A DNA stretch of 64,000 bases from Polychytrium aggregatum (Eukaryota; Chytridiomycota; Chytridiomycetes; Polychytriales): positions 1 to 64,000 of the forward strand of contig NW_026516322.1 of the NCBI RefSeq assembly GCF_025602895.1, given 5' to 3'. How positions within the stretch are numbered: the stretch's first letter is position 1; each line of letters opens with the position of its first letter. This document shows, in pieces, positions 21,332 to 31,203 of this stretch. Below the pieces are notes generated by a model that was given only the letters and a program-made list of their open reading frames with translations, ran no database searches and had not been told where the DNA came from. The translations under genes and the position numbers were made by a program.

Positions 21332-24038
21332 ATGATCGACATGCTCGAGTCGCTCTCCACACCCACGCCGTCGTTTCTGTGGTCCTGCGCTGGCGTTGCT
21401 ACTGCCCTCGGCGTCCTCTGGTACGTCGAGAGCAGACGCTCCGCTGTGCGCTCCGTCTCCCAGTTTCCATGCCCATCCAAGGTATGTCGTCTGCAAGTGC
21501 TGCCTCGGGCAGATGGACCAGAGGATCGACACGCATTATCGCTGCTGCCGTCCCCGTGCATGATGGCAATCTCGCTCGGTTGTAGAGCGCAAACCTCGCT
21601 CGGCCGCTGACCATGCAACCCGCATCCAGATGCATCCGCTTTACGGAAACCTCCTGGATCTTGTGCCCTGGGAGGACCTCGTCAACGCCGACGTTTCCCA
21701 GTTCAACTTTTGTCTCAATCGCCTCTCGCAAAAATGCGACGACAAGGATAGTTTCTTCCGTGTGCATGTCTACGCTCCCTGGTTCCCGCTGCATCGAGTG
21801 ATGGTCATCCCCCGAAACGCCGATGTTGTGCAAGAGCTGCTCTCGGCAAAGCATGCTCCGTTCCTCAACAAGAGCAAAGCATACGTTCCTATCAAGATGT
21901 ACTTTGGGGACGGTCTGCTCACCAACATGGGCGATGTTTGGAAGCACAGTCGAAAGGAGGTCGAGAAGGGCTTCCGTCTGGAGAGCCTGCGCTACAGCGC
22001 CGTCGCAATCGGAACCCTGGCCGACCGCCTCATCGAAAGATGGCTGAGCAACCCGCTCGTCTATCAAGACAACTGGTTTGACGCCAAGACCGACATGCTC
22101 TCGTAAGTGCTGTTGAATGTCCGGCCGGATAGCATTCGATGGGCATGTCGCCCCGGATGGCATGGATAACGCTTCGCGCACCCCCGAGGCTCTGGAATTC
22201 TCACCCGCCTCCCTTTGGCATGCCTAGCTTCACGTTCGATGTCATTTGCGAGGTTGGATTCGGATATGACGAGAGTGTTCGCAAGGAACTCACGCTCGAA
22301 AGTCCGCATGAGCTTTTCAAAACCCTCAATACGGGCATCGGGCGAATCGGCCGGTATGAACCGTTGTCTCGATCTCTCATGTGCTGGGTATCAATGCGAG
22401 CTTGGGCACTGAATCTCGCTAGCAGCCAAAGTACTGACTCCAAAATGGATTTGCCCCCTGGGATGATGCGAACTACCCGATACAAAATGCAACAGCCAAG
22501 GGACCGATCAGCTCCTCATGCATATCCCCTTCACCCCCTTGAATATGTCGCTGCGGCGAGCCCAACGCGTTCTCGACGGCTTCATCCAAAAGCTCATCGA
22601 ACGACGTCTCGAGGCCCTCAAAGTGGATCGCACGGCCCACCACGGGACTCTTATCGACGCCATCGTCGATATCGATGCCGACGGCAACCCGGTTCTGCCA
22701 ATGAAGCAAATGATTTCTGAGATCAAAGTAAGTCGACGCCACGCGGCAGCGAAGGACTTGAATGCTCCTCCCCATCTCAATGCCGTGGCTGCTGATCCTG
22801 TTGCTGCTGTTGCTGCTGTTGCTGCTGTTGCTGTGGTTATTTCATTCGTGCCCGTGGTCTGGTTGTCATTGGTGCTTCGCACACTGCCGACGCACAAGCA
22901 GCGCTCAGTACTGCTCCGTGTTCGCCTCGCCGTCGATAGCACGAACCCAATCTGACCATTTTCCCTGGGCTCGCGTGCCATACTGTAGATCCTAATGTTT
23001 GCTGGGCATGATACCACGTAAGTGGCACCGTCACGGGAGATGCATAGGCGACATTATTGCCCCGCTGACAGCAAGCCACGCAGCTGACAGTTTGATCCTT
23101 CATGCATCACACAGCGCCAACTCCCTCGGCTGGGCCATCTATCTGCTCACGCAGCATCCCGACTCTCATCGACGCCTGCTGGAGGAGATTGACCAATATT
23201 TGCCCAACAACAAGTATCCCACATTTGACGATGTCGAGAGTATGCCTTTCCTCAATGGCGTGATCCGCGAGGTATGGAACTGAGGTGCAATCTTATCAAT
23301 CGGTCTGTGCTAACCAAGACAGCGTGTGCGTGCTCGCCCTTCAATGGCCTCGCTGAGTAACTGACAAGCACCTCTCCTCCCCTGATGCCGACAGACACTG
23401 CGCCTGTTCCCGCCCGCGAATGCTGGACGTATGCCCACACGAGATTTGAACATTGGCGGATATCAGGTCAAGAAAGGGACCGAATTGTTTGTGTTTACGG
23501 CTGTCCTCCAGCGAGACCCGCGTTATTTTGAGAATCCCGATAGCTTCCTCCCGGAGCGGTGGCTTCCTGACTCCACCTTGCACATGGAACGCAAAGCCTA
23601 CCTGCCCTTCTCGCTTGGTAAGAGTGATACTATCGGCTGCAATGGGCTGGTTTCGCGGCCGGCCGAGCGACTCGGCAGCCATATGCGCATTTGCGTGCCA
23701 TTTGCCAACCTGGATTGTTGTTGCTCGCGATGCCAACCGGTCACGCCTTGCATTTCCGACCCCTCATTTGCCTACAGGGCCTCGCAACTGTGTTGGCATG
23801 AAGCTTGCCCTTCTTGAAGAGCGGATCCTGCTCGTCCGGCTGATGCAGCGCCTCAACTTCACCTACAACTCCGAGCTCGGACAGCCCAAGTGGAGCTTTG
23901 GTGAGCACCAGAGATGCATTTGCTGGTGTGCTTGTGCTGACATGGCGCTCCTGTTCACTGACACGACTTTTGGCGAATCCAACCCCAGATCTCACCACCG
24001 GCCCCGAAGCCGTGATGGTCAAGGTGTCAGCCAAGTAG
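21332..24038 (+). CDS. Cytochrome P450 monooxygenase
   Basis: Haem-thiolate monooxygenase, probably anchored in the endoplasmic reticulum by the hydrophobic N-terminal segment FLWSCAGVATALGVLWYV. Model: join(21332..21481, 21630..22102, 22228..22353, 22496..22727, 22989..23017, 23115..23271, 23395..23617, 23778..23900, 23989..24038), 1563 nt, 520 residues, with all phases closing. Key motifs are HPLYGNLLDL near the N-terminus, I-helix AGHDTT (residues 332-337) encoded by a 29-nt exon, the K-helix ExxR as ETLR (389-392) across a splice, and the haem loop FSLGPRNCVG with the ligand Cys468, also across a splice. The length is typical. The substrate cannot be told. No biosynthetic neighbours are present; COQ9 lies convergent downstream. 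Confidence 0.93.
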
Positions 24039-24754
24039 TGTGCTGTCTGCACAGATCAGCATCCGCTGTATCTGGATGATCTCCCCACAGGGACCACACA
24101 CTCTCCGATTGCGACTCTTTTGCCTCATCCTCGATCTGGCTGGCTAGCGGTTGCTTGGCCCACCGGTGGTCTCTGCGATTTAGCCTCCCTTCTACTCCAA
24201 CAAAAGTGCCTCCTTATCGTTTCTGTTCCCAGTTCCTCTATTTCACTCGATTGCAATGAACATATATTCTTCACATGTGGTGTTGGCTCCATTCACGCGC
24301 CATCGAATATATGCCGAGTATTCCGAGCCTTGTGTGTATATCTCGCGCAGGTCAGACACACGCTGTTATGGTTTGTGTGCTGGTGCTGGAGTCTCCATCG
24401 ATCCGGCGGCGAGGGCCCTCAGAAGCACCGCTGGCCCCGGCTCGAATGTGATTTGGCGCTCCACGGGATGCACGGCGCTGAAATGCACATTCATTCATTG
24501 TTTCATTCACTCCGGAGTCTAGAAGCGAATGCCACGCTGGGAAAGTGTATGTGCTCGAGTGAGGACCATGGATACGAAGGCAGAGCTTTGTATATCGCGG
24601 AGGGGGGGGGGAGGCCCACGATGGTCGACTGCAATACGAGTGTCGCTGGTCTTACCGAGGAGAGAATCCCGCAAATCGTCTTGGCACCAAAGTCAGCTAT
24701 GTTCTTGATCTGCGGCAGCGAGGAAGAAACAGTGCTATGGTAAGTATATCAAGC
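24039..24754. other. Spacer between convergent P450 and COQ9 genes
   Basis: About 700 bp of AT-richer sequence with a run of about ten G at 24601-24611. No gene seen. It serves as the 3' region for both flanking genes. Confidence 0.6.
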
Positions 24755-25836
24755 TCAGGATGGTCGTCTTTGAAAGCTCACCGATAGGGGAGCAACGAAC
24801 TGCGACAAGTAACAAGATGCTACCTCTGAAGCGCTTCGTCCTACAAATGCCGTGTCCTGCAGTCGTCGGTCGAGGAACTTCCACGTCTCCGCAAATTCGG
24901 GCGAGCGGTCCTGGGTCATGAAGAGCTCTGTGAACGATTGTGTTTGCTTTGGGGTCAGCACGCAGGCAGGCCTGTCCTTCTCAAGTCGAACCAAATGCAT
25001 CCGGGGCTGCGGCTCCTGCTTCGAATATCCCGTTGTTGCGGTGCAGAGCACTCACCAGTGGAGGTATAGACAGCGGCAAGCAACGCGCGCTTAGTATACC
25101 AGTTCATCTGGAGCACATCGAGGGTATCGAACAAAGCCCGGGTGAGGATCAATGGGAGGCAACGTGAAAGCAAATCCGGAGCATTGCGGACGCAATGAAC
25201 AATTAGCGACTCCAAAAAATCGATGGACAGGGAGACAGGGCATCTTTGCAGCAAAAACAGGAATACAAGTATTACATCGACAGAACGGTCCCCGGCAATG
25301 TACCACATCTCATCGACGAGCTCTCCAAGGTTGGCGACATTGTTGGCGGCGTTCTGGGGCAGGGCCAGGAGAGCAACGGCCTCGGGCCACTTGCGGATGT
25401 ACGGGGCAGTCAGCTTCATACGGGTGATGCAGGCGGTTCTGATCTTGGCAGTGGTCTTCATGGCATTGAGATCCAGCTGGTTCATCTCGTCGCGCATGCG
25501 GACAGTCGAGTCCTTGATGAAGAACTCGACCAGCTCGATGGGGCCGCGGGGGAACAGGCCGTGGGCAACGTTGGAGTAGCCCAGAGCCTTGGATCCCTCC
25601 ATGATGGCGTCGGCCGTCCAGCCGTGGGTGGGCACAAAGTTGAGGGCGCTAACGAGGATCTTTTGGGTGGGATTATAGTGCCGCTGTTGCTGCGACTGTT
25701 GCGACTCGGCGTGCAGATGGATGTTGAAGTCAGGGGCCGAGGCTTCATGGCGGAGGGCCGACAGGGTCGAGAAATGCGTGCGCTTGAAATGCGACCAAGG
25801 ATGCGACAGCGAGATGGCTGTCCTGAAGGCCTGCAT
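24755..25836 (-). CDS. COQ9: Ubiquinone biosynthesis protein COQ9 (mitochondrial lipid-binding)
   Basis: COQ9 binds isoprenoid lipids and presents coenzyme Q intermediates to COQ7 on the matrix side of the inner mitochondrial membrane. Model: complement(join(24755..24927, 25056..25107, 25276..25836)), 786 nt, 261 residues, with phases closing. The start is followed by a basic, Ser/Thr-rich presequence (QAFRTAISLSHPWSHFKRTHFSTLSALRH) typical of mitochondrial import. Family signatures are ALNFVPTHGWTADAI, GLFPRGPIELVEFF, RMKLTAPYIRKWPEAVALLA, ELVDEMWYIAGDRSVD and, across two introns, [28 protein letters not shown]. The C-terminus after GRSASE is less certain, because a few extra residues are read before the stop. 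Confidence 0.92.
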
Positions 25837-26605
25837 GGTGGACGGTGGCTAAGGGGAGCTTCAAAGTCGAGGCGATGCCGGGCCAAGGCGTGTTCACGAG
25901 GACTGGATGGAGCAAGCAAGACCAAACGGAGTGTCAGAGTCGAAAACACACCAAGCTGCAGCGAGGCCATGGCGGGCGAGGCGAGGCGAGGCGAGGCGAC
26001 AACGCACCGACAAGCGGGTGGATCGACTTCGAGAGGACCCCGAGATCGGCTTGGAGACGATGGACGAGCACGCAGCAAACTCTTGGCCAGATCGCACAAT
26101 CAATTTTTTCCGGCCCCCTCGCGGCTGCTCATCTCGGTCACCTGAAAGTCACGTTGTATGTGGCGCAGCAAAAGTTGGAATCCGGCCGTGGTCGGTTGAC
26201 GGCATTTGGTATCGTCTTGAGCCAATTGACGGTGGTGGTGGGCAATTGGTGTTGAGGAATGACCAATTGTATCATTGTTGGAAGCTCCACTCCGATTGCG
26301 GACAAGAACCACCACCATCTGAATCTCTCTGGTTGGAAACCTAGTCAAGCGTGGCTGTGTGTCAGCGAGATGACATGATCGTTTGGCTATCAGGCAAGAC
26401 TCACCTTGACAAGATGTTTTCCCACGACTGATTGAGCGAGCGATGCGTTTCTGGATCTGAATCGAGGACGCCACTGCGCAGTATCTCTGCCAGCCCAAAA
26501 TGCGCTGGTTTTGAGGAGAATTTTTCTTCCCCAAGGGCAGAACCAGCCATCGTCGCTATTTTCTCGCCAGATGGTTCACCGCAAGCCAAAGACACCAGCC
26601 AGGCG
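25837..26605. other. COQ9 upstream region and 5' flank of truncated Fanzor
   Basis: Holds the COQ9 promoter on the minus strand and a GGCGA-type short repeat at 25977-25998. The frame leading into the Fanzor remnant is open from about 26432 but shows no Fanzor similarity before about 26606. No other gene seen. Confidence 0.5.
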
Positions 26606-27343
26606 ACCAAGTGGATCCAGAGCACCCACAAGATCCTTGGTCTGCAGCAATGGATGAGCACCACACCGAGCCCCAAGATCCCTGGGTTGGATCCCTTCCT
26701 GCAATACATTCGCCATGTATTCACTGGAGACATGCTGGAGAAACAGCTGCACTTCAGCCTGACCCGGCGACGGCGATTCAAGCGACTCGATCTCCACAGC
26801 AAGCGACAGCGCACCGTCCACGAGATGTGCAAGCAAGTCATCGACCAGGCACCAAAGGAGACCGAAGTGGTGATTGCCTTTGGGAATGCATCCTGGAAGC
26901 AAGGGAAGGGATACGCATCCAGTCCCAGGAGACTCAGGTTCGCCAAATACTTTGAGCAGTTCCACCACCACCAGAGACGACCACCAGACCGATCCGTCTC
27001 CAAGATCCATGTGTGCTCGGTGAACGAGTTCAACACATCCCAGGTGTGCTCACATTGTCGGGAAGCCAAGCGACTCGAGAAGGTCGAGCATCTTGATATC
27101 GAGAAGCCACATTATGTACGGAGCTGTGCAAGCTGCCATACGCTGTGGGATCGAGACATCAATGCCTCACGGAACATGATCTCGGTATGCCAGTCGATCA
27201 TCGCCACAGGAGATCGACCGGGTGTATTCAAGACTGTGCTTCCTAAACCAACCAAAACCACTCGATTGCCAACGAAGACAGGAGTGCAATGCCATGGCCT
27301 ACCCGCTGGGCCTACAAGTCAGTCAGCGGGTTCAGACATCTGA
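26606..27343 (+). pseudogene. Fanzor nuclease, 5'-truncated copy (C-terminal half only)
   Basis: The encoded sequence aligns by eye with the C-terminal third of the full Fanzor at 28837-31203: WMSTTPSPK, VVIAFGNASWKQGKGYASSPRR, NEFNTSQVCSHC with the alternative RuvC glutamate, a second cysteine pair in CASC, and WDRDINASRNM with the third RuvC aspartate. The first RuvC aspartate region (IGIDPG in the full copy) is absent, so it cannot be an autonomous nuclease. The frame has no stop for about 300 codons (26432-27343), but the first in-frame ATG is only at 26654. Protein similarity to the full copy is moderate, so this is a different, older family member rather than a broken duplicate. Its 3' end keeps hairpins and a terminal inverted repeat (27360-27386). 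Confidence 0.85.
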
Positions 27344-27344
27344 A
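27301..27344 (+). ncRNA. Candidate guide-RNA scaffold hairpins of truncated Fanzor copy
   Basis: Two hairpins sit back to back at the end of the frame. ACCCGCTG at 27301-27308 pairs perfectly with CAGCGGGT at 27324-27331. TTCAG at 27331-27335 pairs with CTGAA at 27340-27344 over a four-base loop. They lie 16 nt before the terminal inverted repeat, where Fanzor/TnpB elements encode their omega (f) RNA. That they are RNA structure is inference. Confidence 0.4.
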
Positions 27345-27359
27345 ACCTAGAAGGGAAAG

Positions 27360-27386
27360 TGTCCCGTTTTTTCTGGATAGACTGTA
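27360..27386 (-). repeat. Right terminal inverted repeat of the truncated element
   Basis: TGTCCCGTTTTTT followed by CTGGATAGACTGTA. It matches in reverse complement the left end at 27669-27696 (shared TAC, ATCCA and AAAACGGGACA blocks) and ends in TA. Confidence 0.8.
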
Positions 27387-27508
27387 AGCATCTTGTTCCT
27401 TGTGCATTTCGACAGTGGATGCCGGGTCGCCCATATTCTGGGCAGTCCACTTCGGGGTTGCCATCCCTCTTGGGATGGTCGATGGGAGGTGGTTGACTCC
27501 CTTGTGCA

Positions 27509-27511
<3 letters not shown>

Positions 27512-27549
<38 letters not shown>

Positions 27550-27559
27550 GTGTGTGTGT
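27512..27559. repeat. (GT)n microsatellite
   Basis: About twenty GT dinucleotides interrupted once by GCAAA, lying between the truncated element and the complete one. Confidence 0.95.
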
Positions 27560-27668
27560 GACGGCGAGAGGCTTCTCGCCTTCCCTTGGGGGTCTCTCGC
27601 CAGAGACTGCTCTTCTCGCCGACCGAGGTGGCTCCGAGAGCGCGTTTTTTCGTTCTCGCTCATGTTTT

Positions 27669-27696
27669 TACTGGCAATCCAATATAAAACGGGACA
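27669..27696 (+). repeat. Left terminal inverted repeat, with promoter motifs
   Basis: Begins TACTGGCAATCC and ends AAAACGGGACA. It contains CCAAT directly joined to TATAAAA (27683-27689), 66 bp before the transposase ATG. The terminal repeat may therefore double as the transposase promoter. Confidence 0.8.
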
Positions 27697-27754
27697 CCCA
27701 GGTTTTTGACCATTCATCGAATATTTTGTTACCCAATGTTATCGCGCGCTGGCC

Positions 27755-28651
27755 ATGACCATTCGCCACACATCCGACTTTCGCACCGCCGCATTGCGAT
27801 GCTACGCCCTCATCCATAGCCTGCGTAAGGTCGCCTCCATATTCAGTGTATCCAAGAGCACCATCCATCGATGGCACCGAGGATGCAAGCTGGATGACCC
27901 ATCCCGGGTCCCAGCTCGCAGATCCATTTTCTTCGAGCAGGCATGTCCAGTCATTCGCACCCTGATTGAACAGGACCCGTTCCAGACTGGTCCTGTGTTG
28001 CGATGCAAGCTCGAGTCCATCCTCCAGAGGAAAGTATCACTCTCACTCTGCCACACTGCCATCCACCGAGCAGGTCTCTCACACAAGAGGGCAACACACC
28101 TCTACAAGTCCAAGCGACTGGATGAGCGAGTGGCACAGTTCAGGGACCAGGTCCGCTCCATCGACCCACGACGGCTCGTTTTTGTCGATGAGACAGGGAT
28201 CAGGAAATCCATTTTTCCTCTCTACGGATACTCACCGAAGGGCGTCCCACTCCGTCAGCACCACAACATGAAGCACAAGTCTGTCTCGGCTGCATTTGCC
28301 ATCAACCACTCTGGTGTGCTGCATCGCATGTACATCCCCACATCATTCAAGACACACTCGATGGTCGAGTTCTTTGAGCGAGCGAGCTTCCCAGACGACT
28401 CTGTGATTGTGATGGACAATGTCAGCATGCACAAGACAATGGCTGTCCTGGACTGCATCGAGCGCCGAGGATGGTCAGTGATCTTCACCCCACCTGCATC
28501 GCCCGACTTCAATCCCATCGAGAACTTCTTTGGGGTTGAGTCCCCATCATTTTGGGGTTTAGTCCCCATCAATTTTGGGGTTGAGTTCCCTCCAATCAAG
28601 CCGCCGTTCTCACGTTCACATCCCTGGCTTGAACCTCTCGGCGATTTTTGA
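27755..28651 (+). CDS. DD34E (IS630/Tc1/mariner) transposase with altered C-terminus
   Basis: A 298-residue cut-and-paste transposase. An N-terminal helix-turn-helix (residues about 8-45, SLRKVASIFSVSKSTIHRWHRGC) should bind the terminal repeats. The RNase-H-like catalytic triad is complete: Asp145 in FVDETG, Asp221 in VMDNVSMHK and Glu256 in SPDFNPIENFF, with exactly 34 residues between the last two. After residue 260 the frame runs straight into three GGGG...CCCC repeats and ends in unrelated sequence, so the C-terminal helix normal after NPIE is replaced. The protein may therefore be weakened or inactive. The ATG at 27755 is the first in frame after the TATA-bearing terminal repeat. No introns. 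Confidence 0.9.
   Translation: MTIRHTSDFRTAALRCYALIHSLRKVASIFSVSKSTIHRWHRGCKLDDPSRVPARRSIFFEQACPVIRTLIEQDPFQTGPVLRCKLESILQRKVSLSLCHTAIHRAGLSHKRATHLYKSKRLDERVAQFRDQVRSIDPRRLVFVDETGIRKSIFPLYGYSPKGVPLRQHHNMKHKSVSAAFAINHSGVLHRMYIPTSFKTHSMVEFFERASFPDDSVIVMDNVSMHKTMAVLDCIERRGWSVIFTPPASPDFNPIENFFGVESPSFWGLVPINFGVEFPPIKPPFSRSHPWLEPLGDF
28529..28592. repeat. Three 22-23-bp direct repeats, each a small hairpin
   Basis: Three tandem copies of TTTGGGGTTGAGTCCCCATC with small changes. In the first two copies a GGGG/CCCC pair folds on itself; the third has GGGG with TTCCC. The array begins right after the transposase catalytic Glu codon and replaces its C-terminus. It also lies about 110 bp upstream of the Fanzor TATA box. 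Confidence 0.85.
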
Positions 28652-28701
28652 ACAGGGTCACTTCCCCAACCAGTCCGCACCAACAGGCTCCTGCTCTCGG
28701 G

Positions 28702-28707
28702 TATAAA
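28702..28707 (+). promoter_or_regulatory. TATA box of the Fanzor gene
   Basis: TATAAA in GGGTATAAATGCC, 130 bp upstream of the Fanzor ATG and past the transposase stop. This suggests Fanzor has its own transcription start. Confidence 0.5.
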
Positions 28708-28836
28708 TGCCACACCTTCCTCCTGCTGCTTTCTTCCCTCATCTCGCCTTGATCTGATCATCGCGCTATTGTACGATAAAAAAAAGTCTCTGCTCTGACC
28801 AGTACCACTGGCAGGCATCCAGCATCCTCTGCCCCC

Positions 28837-31203
28837 ATGCCTCCGAAGCGTAAGGGTACCGGTGATGGCCAGCCTCGGCCACCCAGGCCCAAGAAAGCCA
28901 AGTCACAGTCGGAGCCTGTCTCTGGTTCGTATTCTGACCCCACGCATGCTTGGTCGTCTGTTGCTCCGTCGCTCACCACCACTGCTTCTGCAGATCCAAT
29001 GGATGTCGATCCCACCGAGCCTGGTCCCTCATCTGGTCCTGTCAAGCGATGTCGCCAGTGCGATGGTACCGATCATCAGCGAAGCAACACCAACAGGTGT
29101 CCCAAATACCGGCCCCTCAAGAGTTCTGTCGTCCCTCTCGTGGATGGAAGGTCATCCGCCCCTCAGTTCAGCTGCTTCAAGCAGACGATGGATGGCTGTT
29201 GTCTCAATCCCGCTCTCCGCGACAAGACCCAGGCCACCGTCGAGGCCATGACCCAGATCCAGTTCGAGGCATCCAGGCTGCTCAACCTGCACATCCTCCG
29301 GTGCATCGAGCAGGATCTTCCCGTCCCCGTCATCTCCAAGTCCACCCCTGCTTTCGTTCGCCAATGCTTCACGATCGTCCAGGCTGGTGCTCTCTTGACA
29401 GCCAGGGACAACGAGAAATACAACGAGCATCTGGTCGCTTCCTTTCGCGACTACCAGACCACTCGACATGCAGACCTGCCTCCGGCCCCTCGTCTGCCTG
29501 ATGGTGCTCACAGTCAGCTTCTCACACTGGCTGTCAACGCCTATGCCACCAACTGCACCACCCACCTCGACCTGGCCTACTGGCGACTCCTTCGCCGCTT
29601 CTGTGCTGCCGTCTTCCCAGCCAACAAGCATAAGCACGAAGCCATCGAGGCCTGTCTCGAGCTCTTCGAGAAACCAGGGCAGACTCCACCCAAGGCCGAT
29701 CTCGAGTTCCTCTATCCAGACTTTGGCCACGTCCTGGACGAGTTTCGGTACAGCAACGACCAGGACCGCTTCCGGGCCCTTCATCGCCTCTCACACCATG
29801 TGAGAATCCTCGCCCGAGACAAGATGGTCGACAATGTCCACAAGTGGATCGACTGTGACATGCCCGCCCTCCGAGTCACCGAGTTGCAGCGCCAGACCAA
29901 GCTGGACAAGCTCACTGCCCAAGGCATTCCCTCCGACGACAAGAGGTTCACCACGGCCAAGTCTGAGCTCGGCACCACCAAGGCCAAGATCAACAAGCTG
30001 GCCGCCAGGATCAACTGGGCCCTCAAGCAGCTCGCTCTCGACACTCCTCCGTCCGTGTGCACGATGGTCCCTCTGTGCACAGCCAAGGCCAAGTATGTCA
30101 AGATCGACACCGTCACTCTCTGGGAACTCCTGGGTCCAAAGAAGCGCCTTGGACTCACCCGGGACATGCTCAAGGAAGAAGGTGAGGACGGTGTCAACAA
30201 CCAGGATCGTCTCTGGCGCAGTTGCTTCAAGCTGCGTAGTTCCCTCTTCCGTGACCGGGATATCAATCACAAGCTGTTCAACTACGAGATCAGCACCGAT
30301 GGCATTGGATGCACCATCGGCCTCGTCAAGTTTGTGCGTCGAACCGATCGCACCGAGACCTCCGAGCCTCCTCCGACTGCCGAGCAGCGTATCCAGGCCC
30401 ACATCGGCAACCCAGACCCCAACCGTACCACTTGGATTGGCATCGATCCTGGAGTCGGCTCCATCTTCACGGCGGTCATCCAAGCACCGGGCCACCAAGA
30501 CGAGGTGGTCTCGTTCTCGAATGGCCACTACCAGCACATGTGTGGCCATACGTCCGACACCAAGTGGCACAACACCATGAAGTATCGACTCAGCATCGAG
30601 ACCTGGATGGCGACCACTCCCTCGCCCAAGATGTCGTCCTCGGAGGCTTTCAAGATCCATCTCACCCATGTCCTGCGACCGGAGCTGCGAGTGCAGCTCG
30701 ACTTCCACCTTGGCAAGAAGGCCCGTCACCATCGATTCACGGGCCACAGGAGACGCCAAGTGGCCGTCGACAGGATGTGCAAGGCCGTCCTGAAGCACGC
30801 CCCGATACGGACCGATGTGGTGATCGCCTTTGGCAATGCGTCATGGCGGCAAGGCAAGGGCTATGCATCCAGCCCTCGGAGGCAGCGGTTTGCTCGGTAC
30901 TTTGAGCAATTCGAGCACCACCGACGCCGTCCCAATCACCATCACGGAAGCGTCAAGGTGGCCTCGACGAACGAGTTCAACACCTCGCAAGTGTGCTCCA
31001 AGTGCCTGGAGCCAGTTCGGTTGGAAGGACTCGATGCGCCCAGTGTTGCGAATTCCCACTTTGTCAGGAGCTGCAAGAATCCCAGCTGCCGGACAGTGTG
31101 GAATCGCGATGTCAATGCGGCGCGCAACATGATCACAGTGTGCAGGTCGATTGTGGAGATCGGAGAGCGACCGGCGGTCTTCACTCGGAGGCTGCCAAAG
31201 TGA
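28837..31203 (+). CDS. Fanzor RNA-guided DNA endonuclease (eukaryotic TnpB homologue), full length
   Basis: 788 residues, uninterrupted. The N-terminus is basic (PPKRKGTGDG and RPKKAK), a probable nuclear localisation signal. Residues 72-88 form a CxxC...H...C zinc-knuckle-like motif. The RuvC nuclease is complete: Asp537 in IGIDPGVGSIFTAVI; the canonical second site VVIAFGNAS (about 664-666) lacks glutamate; an alternative glutamate is Glu713 in TNEFNTSQVCSKC; and the third acid is Asp758 in WNRDVNAARNM. A zinc ribbon uses Cys720/Cys723 and Cys746/Cys751. This rearranged site is the reported Fanzor signature. In characterised Fanzors the protein uses an omega (f) RNA copied from the element's 3' end to cut DNA next to a short adjacent motif. 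The gene follows the transposase by 185 bp and has its own TATA box. Function here is inferred from motifs. Confidence 0.93.
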   Translation: MPPKRKGTGDGQPRPPRPKKAKSQSEPVSGSYSDPTHAWSSVAPSLTTTASADPMDVDPTEPGPSSGPVKRCRQCDGTDHQRSNTNRCPKYRPLKSSVVPLVDGRSSAPQFSCFKQTMDGCCLNPALRDKTQATVEAMTQIQFEASRLLNLHILRCIEQDLPVPVISKSTPAFVRQCFTIVQAGALLTARDNEKYNEHLVASFRDYQTTRHADLPPAPRLPDGAHSQLLTLAVNAYATNCTTHLDLAYWRLLRRFCAAVFPANKHKHEAIEACLELFEKPGQTPPKADLEFLYPDFGHVLDEFRYSNDQDRFRALHRLSHHVRILARDKMVDNVHKWIDCDMPALRVTELQRQTKLDKLTAQGIPSDDKRFTTAKSELGTTKAKINKLAARINWALKQLALDTPPSVCTMVPLCTAKAKYVKIDTVTLWELLGPKKRLGLTRDMLKEEGEDGVNNQDRLWRSCFKLRSSLFRDRDINHKLFNYEISTDGIGCTIGLVKFVRRTDRTETSEPPPTAEQRIQAHIGNPDPNRTTWIGIDPGVGSIFTAVIQAPGHQDEVVSFSNGHYQHMCGHTSDTKWHNTMKYRLSIETWMATTPSPKMSSSEAFKIHLTHVLRPELRVQLDFHLGKKARHHRFTGHRRRQVAVDRMCKAVLKHAPIRTDVVIAFGNASWRQGKGYASSPRRQRFARYFEQFEHHRRRPNHHHGSVKVASTNEFNTSQVCSKCLEPVRLEGLDAPSVANSHFVRSCKNPSCRTVWNRDVNAARNMITVCRSIVEIGERPAVFTRRLPK

